Below, in pieces: positions 13,233-21,259 of a stretch of DNA of 29,722 nt; positions within the stretch are counted from its first letter, which is position 1, and each line of letters starts with the position of its first letter. The stretch lies in IMG/VR virus record IMGVR_UViG_3300046352_000017, positions 1 through 29,722 of that record. One strand, written 5' to 3'. Source of the DNA: a virus. Made by a program: the position numbers and the translations under genes. The notes beneath the pieces were generated by a model. The model did no database searches. It was not told the DNA's origin and worked only from the letters and a program-made list of their open reading frames with translations.

Positions 13233-13297
13233 CTTGGTTAACATTTGAAAAGGAAAAAACAGAAATAGAAATGAAACTTATAAATAAAAAACAATGA
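12555..13297 (+). CDS. tail assembly chaperone, probable -1 frameshift fusion (gpGT-like)
   Basis: The zero-frame reading passes GTT TTT TTT TAC at 13035-13046. A slip of -1 on T TTT TTT (13037-13043) joins codon 163 to an 84-residue ORF from 13043 to the TGA at 13295-13297, giving 247 residues. This -1 ORF has no ATG near its start and is open from 12992. It reads like real protein: FGKRWGWYSSIYALAQGNVR, then RFDEVSKLPITQSLTWL and KTEIEMKLINKK. I recall such W-G-W-Y-x-x-I-Y stretches as part of frameshifted tail chaperones. Its stop overlaps the next ATG as ATGA. The mechanism is known for lambda G/GT; its use here is inferred. Confidence 0.7.
13037..13043 (+). promoter_or_regulatory. candidate -1 slippery heptamer
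   Basis: T TTT TTT lies in the zero frame of the chaperone gene, inside a run of nine T (13036-13044). It has the X XXY YYZ form. A +1 slip would meet TAG within three codons, so only -1 gives a long product. Confidence 0.65.
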
Positions 13298-13749
13298 AAG
13301 GATTTTACCAAATAAGCAAAGCAATTAAAGACCAGTTAGCTGCTGATGCTTTTGTAAACACTATTACAATGGGCGATATATTTAAAGTTGATTTAAATAA
13401 ACAAACTATATTTCCATTGTCCCATATAATGATTAATTCAGCTGCTTACAACGGTAATACTTTTAACTATAGTATTTCTGTTTTATGTATGGATATAGTA
13501 GATGAATCAAAAGAAGCTACTACTGATATATTTACAGGTAATGACAACGAGCAAGATGTATTAAATACTCAGCAAATGGTTGCAACACGTTTACTTGAAA
13601 TGCTAAGACGTGGCGACTTATACACTAACGGTTACCAGTTACAAGACGGTGCCAATATAGAATACTTTGTTGATAGGTTTGAAAACAAGGTAGCAGGTGT
13701 AACGGTAACTTTTAACGTGGTTGCACAAAATGATATGACTATCTGCTAA
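13294..13749 (+). CDS. putative tail terminator or tail completion protein
   Basis: The 151-residue protein starts MKGFYQISKAIKDQLAADAF and has an alternating alpha/beta pattern: VLCMDIVDESKEA, NTQQMVATRLLEMLRRGD, and a C-terminal strand pair FENKVAGVTVTFNVVAQND. This resembles small head-tail joining proteins of the tail-terminator class, and the neighbour is a HK97 gp10-like protein. ATGA overlaps connect it to both the frameshift product and the next gene. It would act at the top of the tail. The family is inferred from size, fold pattern and position. Confidence 0.45.
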   Translation: MKGFYQISKAIKDQLAADAFVNTITMGDIFKVDLNKQTIFPLSHIMINSAAYNGNTFNYSISVLCMDIVDESKEATTDIFTGNDNEQDVLNTQQMVATRLLEMLRRGDLYTNGYQLQDGANIEYFVDRFENKVAGVTVTFNVVAQNDMTIC

Positions 13750-14306
13750 TGGAATTAACAGAAGTAAATATTATATTAAACCGCTTTAAAGATTACGTTA
13801 TTCAGCAATCAAGGAGTAACCTATCTAAAAGCAAAAAGAACAATACTAAAACTTTATACAATAGTATTAAAGGGGAAGTTATTACCGAAGATAGTTATTC
13901 TATTGTAGGCTTTTCAATGGATGATTACGGCCAGTTTGTTGACAAAGGTGTTAAGGGTGCTGAACCTTCCAAAGTTTCGCCTAATGCAAAAATAACAGGA
14001 CAACAAGCGCCTGATAGCCCGTATAGTTTTAAAAACTTAAGACCACCTTCCAAACCTTTGGCTGATTGGGCAAAAAGTAAAAATTTAAGGTTAAGGGATA
14101 GCAAAGGTAAATTTAAAGAAGGTAGCTATAAAACAATAGGGATAATACTGGCTAGAAACATTTGGGCAAGGGGTATTAAACCAAGTTTATTTTTTACAAA
14201 GCCATTTGAAGCAGGATACAAAAAATACATAGACACAGATTTAATTAAAGCATTTAGCCAAGACATAGACACAATGATAGATTATAATTTAAAAAATACA
14301 AAATGA
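13749..14306 (+). CDS. HK97 gp10-like neck/tail completion protein
   Basis: The 185-residue protein contains IVGFSMDDYGQFVDKGVKG, a hallmark of HK97-gp10-like proteins, then SPYSFKNLRPPSKPLADWA, LRLRDSKGKFKEG and GIKPSLFFTKPFE near the C-terminus. Proteins of this family cap or complete the tail or neck. The start overlaps the stop of the previous gene by one base (TAATG) and its end overlaps the next ATG. Length is normal for the family in Bacteroidota phages. Confidence 0.75.
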   Translation: MELTEVNIILNRFKDYVIQQSRSNLSKSKKNNTKTLYNSIKGEVITEDSYSIVGFSMDDYGQFVDKGVKGAEPSKVSPNAKITGQQAPDSPYSFKNLRPPSKPLADWAKSKNLRLRDSKGKFKEGSYKTIGIILARNIWARGIKPSLFFTKPFEAGYKKYIDTDLIKAFSQDIDTMIDYNLKNTK

Positions 14307-15361
14307 TAATATATACAAGAAGCCCGTACTTCATTACAGTAAATGAATCAGGGCAAGTAGGTTCTAAAATAGAATTAAGAATATGGAATGGAACTGGTTC
14401 AGTGCCTACACCTGCTACATATACTTTTAGTAAATCTATTGCAAGTTCAACACAAACTGAAAACGTTTATAATATCAGTAACTTTGTAAAAGAATATATA
14501 GACAACGTTGCACCTGTTTACGCTGCAGGAGAAACTGATTCAACTACTATGTGGGCAAACGTACAAGTTAAACGCTTTAAAGAAACTTCAGTAGGTTCTT
14601 ATACCTTGTTAGATACTACTACATATTTAGGAACTAACGGATATACTTTATTTACTGATGGTTATAATTACACTAATGCTTCAAATACTTTTATGCTTTT
14701 GTCAGACAATACAAAAGAAATTAGATATGACATTACAAAATCAATTCCATACGTTAACGTATTAATTAACCCTGCAGGTGGAGATGTTATAACTGCTACT
14801 TATAAGGATTTAAGAGGCAGAAATGAATTGGTAGTTGGCTACACAGAAACAAAAGGAATGCTCAAAATACCATTAACAACTACAAGCGTAAAATACAATA
14901 AAGGCAACACATTAACTATTACTTATAACGAAACTACTTTTCAGTATAGAGTTATACCTATTTGTGAACCTAAATACTCGCCAGTAATTTGTTCTTATAT
15001 TAACCGCTTTGGTGGTTGGCAATTTTTAACATTTTTTAAGAGCCGTACAGACAATATAAATGTAGAAGGCAGTAACTACAACTTACTTCAAGATTCAATT
15101 AACTACAACGTATCTAAAGGACAAAGTAAGTCATTTAACATTAATGGTAAGCAAACTGTAAAATTAAGTTCTGGTTTTGTTCCTGAAAATTACTCTGATT
15201 TAATACAAGATTTGTTATTAAGTGAAACTGTATTGTTAGACGGTAAACCAGTTGAAGTAAAAACGCAAGCAACTACATTAAAGACATCATTACAAGACAA
15301 GAACATTAATTACGAAATAGAATTTGATTACGCATTTAACCTAATTAACAACGTTATTTAA
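14303..15361 (+). CDS. virion structural (tail or baseplate) protein
   Basis: The 352-residue protein is rich in beta-strand patterns and Thr/Ser/Asn, for example IYTRSPYFITVNESGQVG, then KIELRIWNG and KSIPYVNVLINPAGGDVITA. It has no signal peptide or transmembrane segment. I recall similar proteins in Bacteroidota siphophages next to the large baseplate-like protein that follows here. The start overlaps the previous gene by ATGA and the stop overlaps the next start by TAATG. A distal-tail or baseplate role is likely from position upstream of the tape measure, but its exact place is unknown. Confidence 0.55.
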   Translation: MIIYTRSPYFITVNESGQVGSKIELRIWNGTGSVPTPATYTFSKSIASSTQTENVYNISNFVKEYIDNVAPVYAAGETDSTTMWANVQVKRFKETSVGSYTLLDTTTYLGTNGYTLFTDGYNYTNASNTFMLLSDNTKEIRYDITKSIPYVNVLINPAGGDVITATYKDLRGRNELVVGYTETKGMLKIPLTTTSVKYNKGNTLTITYNETTFQYRVIPICEPKYSPVICSYINRFGGWQFLTFFKSRTDNINVEGSNYNLLQDSINYNVSKGQSKSFNINGKQTVKLSSGFVPENYSDLIQDLLLSETVLLDGKPVEVKTQATTLKTSLQDKNINYEIEFDYAFNLINNVI

Positions 15362-17307
15362 TGGTAACAATAGGATTATATATTTACATTAACGGAATAT
15401 CAAATCGCGTTGAATTATTTGAGGATGAAAAGATTTCTATTACATCTTCAGTTCAAGACGTTAGTGATATTTCTAAAGTAAGAACAGATTTTAGCCAATC
15501 TTTTACAGTGCCAGCAAATGAAAACAATAATAAAATATTTAGCCACTGGTATAATAGTTCTTTAGATGGCGGCTTTGATGCAAGAAAAAGAAAAGATGCT
15601 TATATTGAATTAGACACAATACCATTTAGAAAAGGTAAAATACAATTAGAAAAAGCAAATATTAAAAACGGTATCCCTGAAGATTACACAATTACTTTTT
15701 TTGGTAGTTTGGTTTCTTTAAAAGATACCTTTGCTGAAAAGAAATTATTTGATTTAGACTTTAGCGACTATAACTTTACTTATACTGGTGGCGATGTAGT
15801 TGATAGGGTTAGTGGTGCAATAACTAATGATGTTAAGTTTCCATTAATCACTTCGAATAGAGTTTGGACTGAAACAGGAACTACTGAAAACATAACTACT
15901 TCAGGTGGTGCTATATTAACAAACGAATTATTCCCTGCATTACGTTTGAGTAAAGTGTTTGATACAATAGAATCTGATTATGGTATTACATTCCAAGGCG
16001 ACTTTTTAACTGATGCAAGGTTTACAAATGCTTTTTTATGGTTAAAGAATGCTGAAACTTTTGTACCTAAAAGTAGCTTGACTAAAATAGAGTTTTCTAC
16101 AAGTTCAGGGTTTCCAGTTGGTAGTCGTTGGTTTTTAGGTAGCACATTAACGTATGTTCAACCTTCTACTTTTGTTAATACTTCTGTTCAATTGAGTATT
16201 ACTGCAGCTACAACTGGAATTGATTACCAAATATTACTTTATAAAAATGGTTCGTTAGTTACTACGTTTCCTGTTCCAAACAAAAACACTGCTACAAATA
16301 CGTTCACGCTTTTAAACTTTGTATCTGATTTACCTGCAAACGTAGGTAGCTATGAATTTTATATTCAATCAGAAGCACCATTAACATTCTCAAATGCTTT
16401 AACAGTATTTGTAACTGGCTTCAATAACGGTACTGCAAGCAAAGCTTCTTCAACTACATCAGGATTGGTAAACATTTCTTCTTTTATGCCAGATATTAAA
16501 GTAGAAGATTTCTTTAGTGGTATTTTAAAGATGTTTAACTTGACCTGTATTAGCTATGAAAAAAACGTTTATGAAATACAAGAATTAGAATCTTGGTATG
16601 CTGATGGAAATATTACAGATATAACTCAATACGTTTTAAGTGATGATATTTCTGTTGAAAGATTACAGTCTTATAAAAAAATTAATTTTAAATACCAAAA
16701 GTCAGAATCATTAATGAATGTAGCCTATGCTTCTAACAACGGAATAGAGTATGGCGATTTATTAGCTGATTTAGATACCGATGGTGGTGAATATGGTGTT
16801 CAATTACCATTTGAAAACTTATTATTCAATAAATTAACTGGGCAAAATTTGCAGGTAGGTTACGCACTAAAGCAAGACTTTAAAAACTACCAACCAAAAC
16901 CAGTTATACTATACGACTATAACACTTTACAAAGCTGTAATTTTTATTTAAAATACGATACAACTACAACTAATGTTACTTCATACAACTGCTTTGGGCA
17001 AGATACTTTAATTGGTTCAACAAATTATAGTTTAAATTTTGGTAATGAAATTAGTTCTTTATTATTAACACCAATTTCAAACAGTTTGTATAACGTTTAC
17101 TATTATAATTATTTGAGTAATATATACAATGTAAAAACAAGAAAGTATAACTTAAAAGCTATTTTACCAGTTAGCCTATTAACTAAATTAAAATTAAATG
17201 ACAGGGTTATAATACGTGACACAAGGTATTTAATTGATAATATGAACATAGACTTAAATTCAGGCGAAGTAAGTTTAACCCTAATAAACGACTACAGAAT
17301 ATTATGA
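15361..17307 (+). CDS. large tail/baseplate structural protein
   Basis: The 648-residue protein begins MVTIGLYIYINGISNRVELF and has the conserved N-terminal stretch DISKVRTDFSQSFTVPANEN, then NNKIFSHWYNSSLDGGFDAR and PFRKGKIQLEKANIKNG, which I recall from flavobacterial phage structural proteins. The centre (about 260-360) is a Thr/Ser-rich beta region. Later parts (EDFFSGILKMFNLTCI, DDISVERLQSYKKINF) resemble baseplate hub folds, and the end has LPVSLLTKLKLNDRVIIRDT. It is probably a tail-tip or hub protein. An ATGA overlap links it to the next small gene. Confidence 0.6.
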   Translation: MVTIGLYIYINGISNRVELFEDEKISITSSVQDVSDISKVRTDFSQSFTVPANENNNKIFSHWYNSSLDGGFDARKRKDAYIELDTIPFRKGKIQLEKANIKNGIPEDYTITFFGSLVSLKDTFAEKKLFDLDFSDYNFTYTGGDVVDRVSGAITNDVKFPLITSNRVWTETGTTENITTSGGAILTNELFPALRLSKVFDTIESDYGITFQGDFLTDARFTNAFLWLKNAETFVPKSSLTKIEFSTSSGFPVGSRWFLGSTLTYVQPSTFVNTSVQLSITAATTGIDYQILLYKNGSLVTTFPVPNKNTATNTFTLLNFVSDLPANVGSYEFYIQSEAPLTFSNALTVFVTGFNNGTASKASSTTSGLVNISSFMPDIKVEDFFSGILKMFNLTCISYEKNVYEIQELESWYADGNITDITQYVLSDDISVERLQSYKKINFKYQKSESLMNVAYASNNGIEYGDLLADLDTDGGEYGVQLPFENLLFNKLTGQNLQVGYALKQDFKNYQPKPVILYDYNTLQSCNFYLKYDTTTTNVTSYNCFGQDTLIGSTNYSLNFGNEISSLLLTPISNSLYNVYYYNYLSNIYNVKTRKYNLKAILPVSLLTKLKLNDRVIIRDTRYLIDNMNIDLNSGEVSLTLINDYRIL

Positions 17308-17453
17308 TAAAAGAAATACTAAATCTTTTAATGACTGGAAACCATTACGGAGAAAGTGAAACTATAGAAATTGCTAAAGGTAAATACGAATTACCAAACA
17401 GTTGGAAAAAAGGATTAAACCAAATTAAAAGAGAAATAAAATGGCTGAAGTAA
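17304..17453 (+). CDS. small hypothetical protein between hub and tape measure genes
   Basis: The 49-residue ORF (MIKEILNLLMTGNHYGESET...IKREIKWLK) starts in ATGA overlap with the preceding stop and overlaps the tape measure start by 13 nt. Both couplings support translation. It is amphipathic and helical, with Lys and Trp near the end. No family is recognised. Position just before the tape measure suggests a tail-assembly accessory role. Confidence 0.5.
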   Translation: MIKEILNLLMTGNHYGESETIEIAKGKYELPNSWKKGLNQIKREIKWLK

Positions 17454-19180
17454 AAACAGTAGAATTAAAAATAACCACTAACATACCTGACGCATCTAAA
17501 AAAATAGATGGTTTAAAAACAAGTATTGACGGCGCTAAAGAAAGTACAAAAGGTTTAAAGAAAGAAACTGAATCTGTAAACGAAGGCGGGTTTAATAAAT
17601 TAGGTGAGTCTTTATCTAACCTATCGCCAGCTTTTCAGTCAGGTATTCAAGGGGCAAAGACTTTAGGTGTTCAATTATTAGCTTTAGCAGCTAACCCTAT
17701 TGGCGCAACTATTTTGGCCGTAGTTGGTGCGGTTACATTATTATATAAAGCATTTGCTTCTACTAATGATGGTGCTGACAAACTTGAACAAATAATGGAT
17801 GGTTTGGGTGCGGTTTTAAACGTCTTAAGAGACAGGGTTTTATCTGCTGGTAAAGCTATTGCTAATTTCTTTTCTGGAGACTTTAAAGGGGCTTTAGCTG
17901 AAGCTCGTAAGTCAGTTGGTGGACTTGGTAGTGAAATTGAAAAAGAATTTAAACAGGCCGCTACTGCTAAAAGGTATTTACAAGAAGTAGAAGATTCATT
18001 ACGTTCGTTAAGTGTTTCACGTGCAAGGTTAAACAGAGATTTAGCAAGGTCGAAAGAAATCATAACTGATGAAAATGCAAGTTATGCTGAAAAGAAAAAA
18101 GCTATTGAAGCAGTAAGAATAGCTGAAGAAAAGCAAACACAAGCTGAATTAAGAAATGCGGAAAAGAAGCTAAAGGCTATTAAATTAGCAAATAGTTTAT
18201 CAGATGTAAGTGATGAAAATTTAGACAAGCAAGCACAAGCAGAAGCTGAATTATTTGCATTGCAAGAAAAAAGCGCAAGTGATAGACGTGCTATCCGTAA
18301 AACTGAAATTAGAGCAGACAAAGAAGAAGCTGCAAGGGTAAAAGATATTGCTGATAAACGTGCTGCAAAGATAAAAGAAGAATCTGATACAAGAAAAGCA
18401 GCTAATAAAAAAGCACTACAACAAAGAAAAGAATATATAAATAAAGAAAAAGTTGTAGAAGATGAAGTAAAATTAGCAAAAGAAGCTTTAGTTTTAAAAC
18501 AAAAAAATCAATACTTTGAAGAAATTGCTGCTAACAATGCTAAAAATAAAAAAATTGTTGATGACAATAAATTAAGGGTTGAAGCTGAAAGGTTAGTTGA
18601 AGAAGAAAGAGCAAATGCTGCTATTGAGTTTGAAAAGAAAAAGAATGAAGCTATAGCAAATTCAAAAGCTAACTTAACTAATATAGTGGCTAATTTAGAA
18701 GCTTCAGGTTTGGCAAAAACAAAAGCAGGTCAAGTTATATCTAAAGCAATTGCATTAACTCAAATTGGTATTGATTCTGCAGTAGCTATTTCTAAGGCAT
18801 CTACATTAGCAAATGCTGAAGGGGTTGCTGCTCAATTAGCCTTTCCATTAGTTCCTGGAATTGGTACTATTGCAAGAGTCGTATCGTACGCTTCTACTGC
18901 AGCTTCTGTTATTGGTAATATAGCAAGGGCAAAACAATTATTGTCAAGCGGTGGTAATGCCGCTGCGAGTATTGGTGTTGGTGGTGGTAATAATGGTGGG
19001 TCAGCGCCTGCTGCACCTGCTGCACCTACATTTAACGTAGTTGGTACAAGTGGGCAAAACCAAATAGCGCAATCTTTAGGTAGTCAGGCACCTGTTAAGG
19101 CCTATGTAGTTAGTAATGATGTAACAACTGCACAAAGCTTAGATAGAAATATTGTTAACACTGCTACATTAGGTAATTAA
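17441..19180 (+). CDS. tail tape measure protein
   Basis: The 579-residue protein begins MAEVKTVELKITTNIPDASK, then a hydrophobic, Ala/Gly-rich segment (LGVQLLALAANPIGATILAV, about 75-105), then a long Lys/Glu/Ala coiled coil (about 200-420), then another hydrophobic region (GVAAQLAFPLVPGIGTIARV) and a Gly/Pro/Ala tail. Helical rod plus membrane-like patches is the pattern of a tape measure, which sets tail length and may pass into the host envelope on DNA ejection. Using roughly 0.15 nm per residue, the tail would be near 90 nm, short for a siphophage. The hydrophobic patches are probably not true transmembrane segments. Confidence 0.8.
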   Translation: MAEVKTVELKITTNIPDASKKIDGLKTSIDGAKESTKGLKKETESVNEGGFNKLGESLSNLSPAFQSGIQGAKTLGVQLLALAANPIGATILAVVGAVTLLYKAFASTNDGADKLEQIMDGLGAVLNVLRDRVLSAGKAIANFFSGDFKGALAEARKSVGGLGSEIEKEFKQAATAKRYLQEVEDSLRSLSVSRARLNRDLARSKEIITDENASYAEKKKAIEAVRIAEEKQTQAELRNAEKKLKAIKLANSLSDVSDENLDKQAQAEAELFALQEKSASDRRAIRKTEIRADKEEAARVKDIADKRAAKIKEESDTRKAANKKALQQRKEYINKEKVVEDEVKLAKEALVLKQKNQYFEEIAANNAKNKKIVDDNKLRVEAERLVEEERANAAIEFEKKKNEAIANSKANLTNIVANLEASGLAKTKAGQVISKAIALTQIGIDSAVAISKASTLANAEGVAAQLAFPLVPGIGTIARVVSYASTAASVIGNIARAKQLLSSGGNAAASIGVGGGNNGGSAPAAPAAPTFNVVGTSGQNQIAQSLGSQAPVKAYVVSNDVTTAQSLDRNIVNTATLGN

Positions 19181-19217
19181 CAAAAACCAAATAATTTAAT
19201 TTATAAATAAAAATAAA

Positions 19218-20120
19218 ATGCGAATAGTAGAATTAATAATAGACGAAAAAGAAGACTTAAGTGGTGTTGAAGCTATTTCAGTTGTAGAATTTCCTGCAAT
19301 AGAAGAAAACTTTATAGCACTTAATCAACAATTACAACTTGCAAAAGTAGATGAAGAAAAGCGTATCTTAATGGGTGCTGCTTTAATTCCAAACAAGAAT
19401 ATCTACAGACGCAATGGTGAAGATGAATATTATATTTTCTTTTCAGATGCTACAGTAAAAAAGGCAAGTGAATTATTCTTAATGAATAGCAACCAAAACA
19501 ATGCTACATTAGAACACCAAAAAAAGATAAATGATTTATCTGTAGTTGAATCTTGGATTGTTGAAGATACTGAAATGGACAAGTCTAAAAAATATGGTTT
19601 AAATGCACCCGTTGGAACTTGGATGGTTAGTATGAAAGTAAACAATGATACTATTTGGAATGACTTTGTAAAAACTGGTAAAGTAAAAGGTTTTTCTATT
19701 GAAGGATATTTTGCAGATAAATTAGAGATGAGTTTGCAATTAGAAAAAGAAGAAGAATTACTAAATAAGATTAAAGATATAATTCTAAACAACGAAAAAA
19801 AAAAGATTAGTTTAGAAAGTTATACAGACTACCCTGAACAAGCTACTGAAAATGCTAAAATAGCTTTGCGTTATGCTGAAGAAAATGGTTGGGGTAGTTG
19901 TGGTACTGCAGTAGGTAAAGCAAGAGCAAACCAATTAGCAAACCGTGAACCAATAAGTGAAGATACTATTGCAAGAATGGCTTCATTTGAAAGACAAAGA
20001 CAAAATTCTGATAGGGAACTTGGTGATGGTTGTGGTCGTTTAATGTGGTTAGCTTGGGGTGGTGATGCAGGTGTAGAATGGGCTCAAAGAAAATTAGAAC
20101 AAATAAAAAATGATAAATAA
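19218..20120 (+). CDS. prohead protease-like protein (XkdF type) with a C-terminal extra domain
   Basis: The 300-residue protein has an XkdF-like serine protease part: ALIPNKNIYRRNGEDEYYIF, then LEHQ with H100, VVESWIVED with S112, GTWMVSMKVN, and KGFSIEGYF with S160 (about 50-165). The protease matures the capsid by trimming scaffold and other head proteins. Residues 201-297 form a separate domain (SYTDYPEQATENAKIALRYA, GKARANQLANREPISEDTIA, LMWLAWGG) that I recall as a conserved flavobacterial phage domain of unknown function. Which serine is catalytic cannot be decided here. It lies upstream of scaffold and capsid, as expected, with the HNH gene inserted in between. Confidence 0.7.
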   Translation: MRIVELIIDEKEDLSGVEAISVVEFPAIEENFIALNQQLQLAKVDEEKRILMGAALIPNKNIYRRNGEDEYYIFFSDATVKKASELFLMNSNQNNATLEHQKKINDLSVVESWIVEDTEMDKSKKYGLNAPVGTWMVSMKVNNDTIWNDFVKTGKVKGFSIEGYFADKLEMSLQLEKEEELLNKIKDIILNNEKKKISLESYTDYPEQATENAKIALRYAEENGWGSCGTAVGKARANQLANREPISEDTIARMASFERQRQNSDRELGDGCGRLMWLAWGGDAGVEWAQRKLEQIKNDK

Positions 20121-20133
20121 ACTAATTAAAATT

Positions 20134-20316
20134 ATGGGAAAAACAACAAGTCCAAAAGGCGGTAACAGGGGATGTCTTGGTAAAGACGGAAAATATGCAA
20201 TTGAAAATTGTGATGGCGAATTACAATCACAAGGAATTGGTAGTACAGTTCGACAAGGTGGTGCTACAGTAACTGTAGTAGATGGTGTAAAAACTATTGT
20301 TAGAAGTAACGGTTAA
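20134..20316 (+). CDS. small Gly-rich hypothetical protein
   Basis: The 60-residue protein starts MGKTTSPKGGNRGCLGKDGK and ends VTVVDGVKTIVRSNG. The frame is open to 20110, but ATG 20134 has the better A-rich leader (AACTAATTAAAATT), and similar small phage proteins start MGKTT or MGTTT. It has two cysteines and several Gly. It sits between the protease and the HNH gene. It may be a small virion or assembly factor, but this is only context. Confidence 0.55.
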   Translation: MGKTTSPKGGNRGCLGKDGKYAIENCDGELQSQGIGSTVRQGGATVTVVDGVKTIVRSNG

Positions 20317-20323
20317 ATATATA

Positions 20324-20350
20324 AGGGTAGTTTAATCGCTACCCTTTTTT
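20324..20350 (+). terminator. intrinsic terminator at the end of the tail/protease unit
   Basis: AGGGTAG (20324-20330) pairs with CTACCCT (20339-20345) around 8 nt, followed by T to 20350. It lies between the converging forward unit and the antisense HNH gene, whose stop is at 20349. Confidence 0.85.
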
Positions 20351-21086
20351 AATATTTAGAACTTTTTTTAAGATTATCAGCAGCCCATAATGGTTGAAAG
20401 TTACTATAATGATTTAACTCTATAACTTCTTCTTCTGTATTAGCTAAAATTAATGGTTTTATGTGGTCAAGATGCCATTTACCATAATTTTCAAAATTCA
20501 TTCCTTCAGTAAATTTAGATTTAATAAATAAAGAAAATTCTTCTATTGTACAACCTAATATTTTTTCTGATTTTGCTCTTTTAGTAAATTGATTATTGCC
20601 ACGTTTAAAAGAACCACTAATTAAACTTCTAACATTAGATTTGAATCTAAATATGTGGTCAACTTTTTTTCTATTTTTTTGTCTTATTGTATTTATTTGA
20701 GATTTAATTGTTTTGTCACCAATATTTTTATTGCAACATTTACAAAGATTTACAACTATTTCTTTTTTTAAAAATACAATATCAATATCATTTACACATC
20801 TTTCATTCTTACAACAAACACATTGAAATACATAATAATTTTCCATTAAGTATAATCTAAATCCAAATTCAGTACCGCCTTTTTTTAAGTGCTTTTTAAA
20901 CAAAGTTAAAACTTCATCTAAATATTCTTGCTTTATATGTTTAGGTATATTTACTCTATTTTTATATTGTAAGTTTTGAATCTTATTTTGTTCTCTAATA
21001 AATACTTTATCGTATTGGTAATCCCAATCTACTTTATTATATAGATTGTCAAGCTTTTTTAAATTTTCTTTTTTAGGTAAATACAT
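20349..21086 (-). CDS. antisense HNH homing endonuclease
   Basis: The 245-residue protein on the minus strand starts MYLPKKENLKKLDNLYNKVD. Cysteine pairs CVCC and CKCC (about residues 110-138) suggest a zinc-binding part. The C-terminal HNH domain has WHLDHIKPL with H205, D207 and H208, then NFQPLWAADNLKKSS with N229 and N238, the canonical metal-binding and core residues. The ILGCTIEEFSLFIKSKF lead-in is typical of phage HNH proteins. It is a free-standing homing nuclease inserted opposite to all neighbouring genes, between protease and scaffold. It has its own promoter and structured leader. I see no sign of an interrupted host gene at its edges. Confidence 0.85.
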   Translation of the reverse strand: MYLPKKENLKKLDNLYNKVDWDYQYDKVFIREQNKIQNLQYKNRVNIPKHIKQEYLDEVLTLFKKHLKKGGTEFGFRLYLMENYYVFQCVCCKNERCVNDIDIVFLKKEIVVNLCKCCNKNIGDKTIKSQINTIRQKNRKKVDHIFRFKSNVRSLISGSFKRGNNQFTKRAKSEKILGCTIEEFSLFIKSKFTEGMNFENYGKWHLDHIKPLILANTEEEVIELNHYSNFQPLWAADNLKKSSKY

Positions 21087-21089
21087 ATT

Positions 21090-21172
21090 TTAAAAATAAA
21101 AACCCCCTCTAATAGTACCGCCAAGTAAACTAAAAGAGAGGGAATTATAATATTTTAATCTTGGCGGATTTA
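21090..21172 (-). ncRNA. structured 5' leader of the HNH gene: candidate attenuator or pseudoknot
   Basis: Read on the minus strand from a start near 21172, the leader has CCGCCAAG (21167-21160), CCCTCT (21142-21137), CTTGGCGG (21125-21118) and AGAGGGGG (21110-21103), then TTTTTATTTTT, then the ATG at 21086. The arms alternate A-B-A'-B'. So either the 8-bp A:A' stem and the B:B' stem exclude each other (antiterminator versus terminator) or they form an H-type pseudoknot. B:B' gains a TAGT/ACTA inner stem. Function is inferred from the layout; no known riboswitch consensus is recognised. Confidence 0.55.
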
Positions 21173-21178
21173 TATATG

Positions 21179-21212
21179 CAAATATAAAACAAATAATTTA
21201 AAATATAACAAA
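21179..21212 (-). promoter_or_regulatory. Bacteroidota-type promoter for the antisense HNH gene
   Basis: On the minus strand, TTTG (21212-21209) is followed, with a 22-nt spacer counted from TTG, by TATATTTG (21186-21179). The expected start near 21172 lies just before the first arm of the structured leader. Confidence 0.65.
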
Positions 21213-21259
21213 CTTTTTTTATTTTATTATAAAGATATTAATATTAATATAAAAATAAT

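Noticed and set aside
17671-18321. Minus-strand ORFs within the tape measure gene
   Set aside because: They arise from codon bias of the Ala/Lys/Glu-rich coiled coil and have no motifs.
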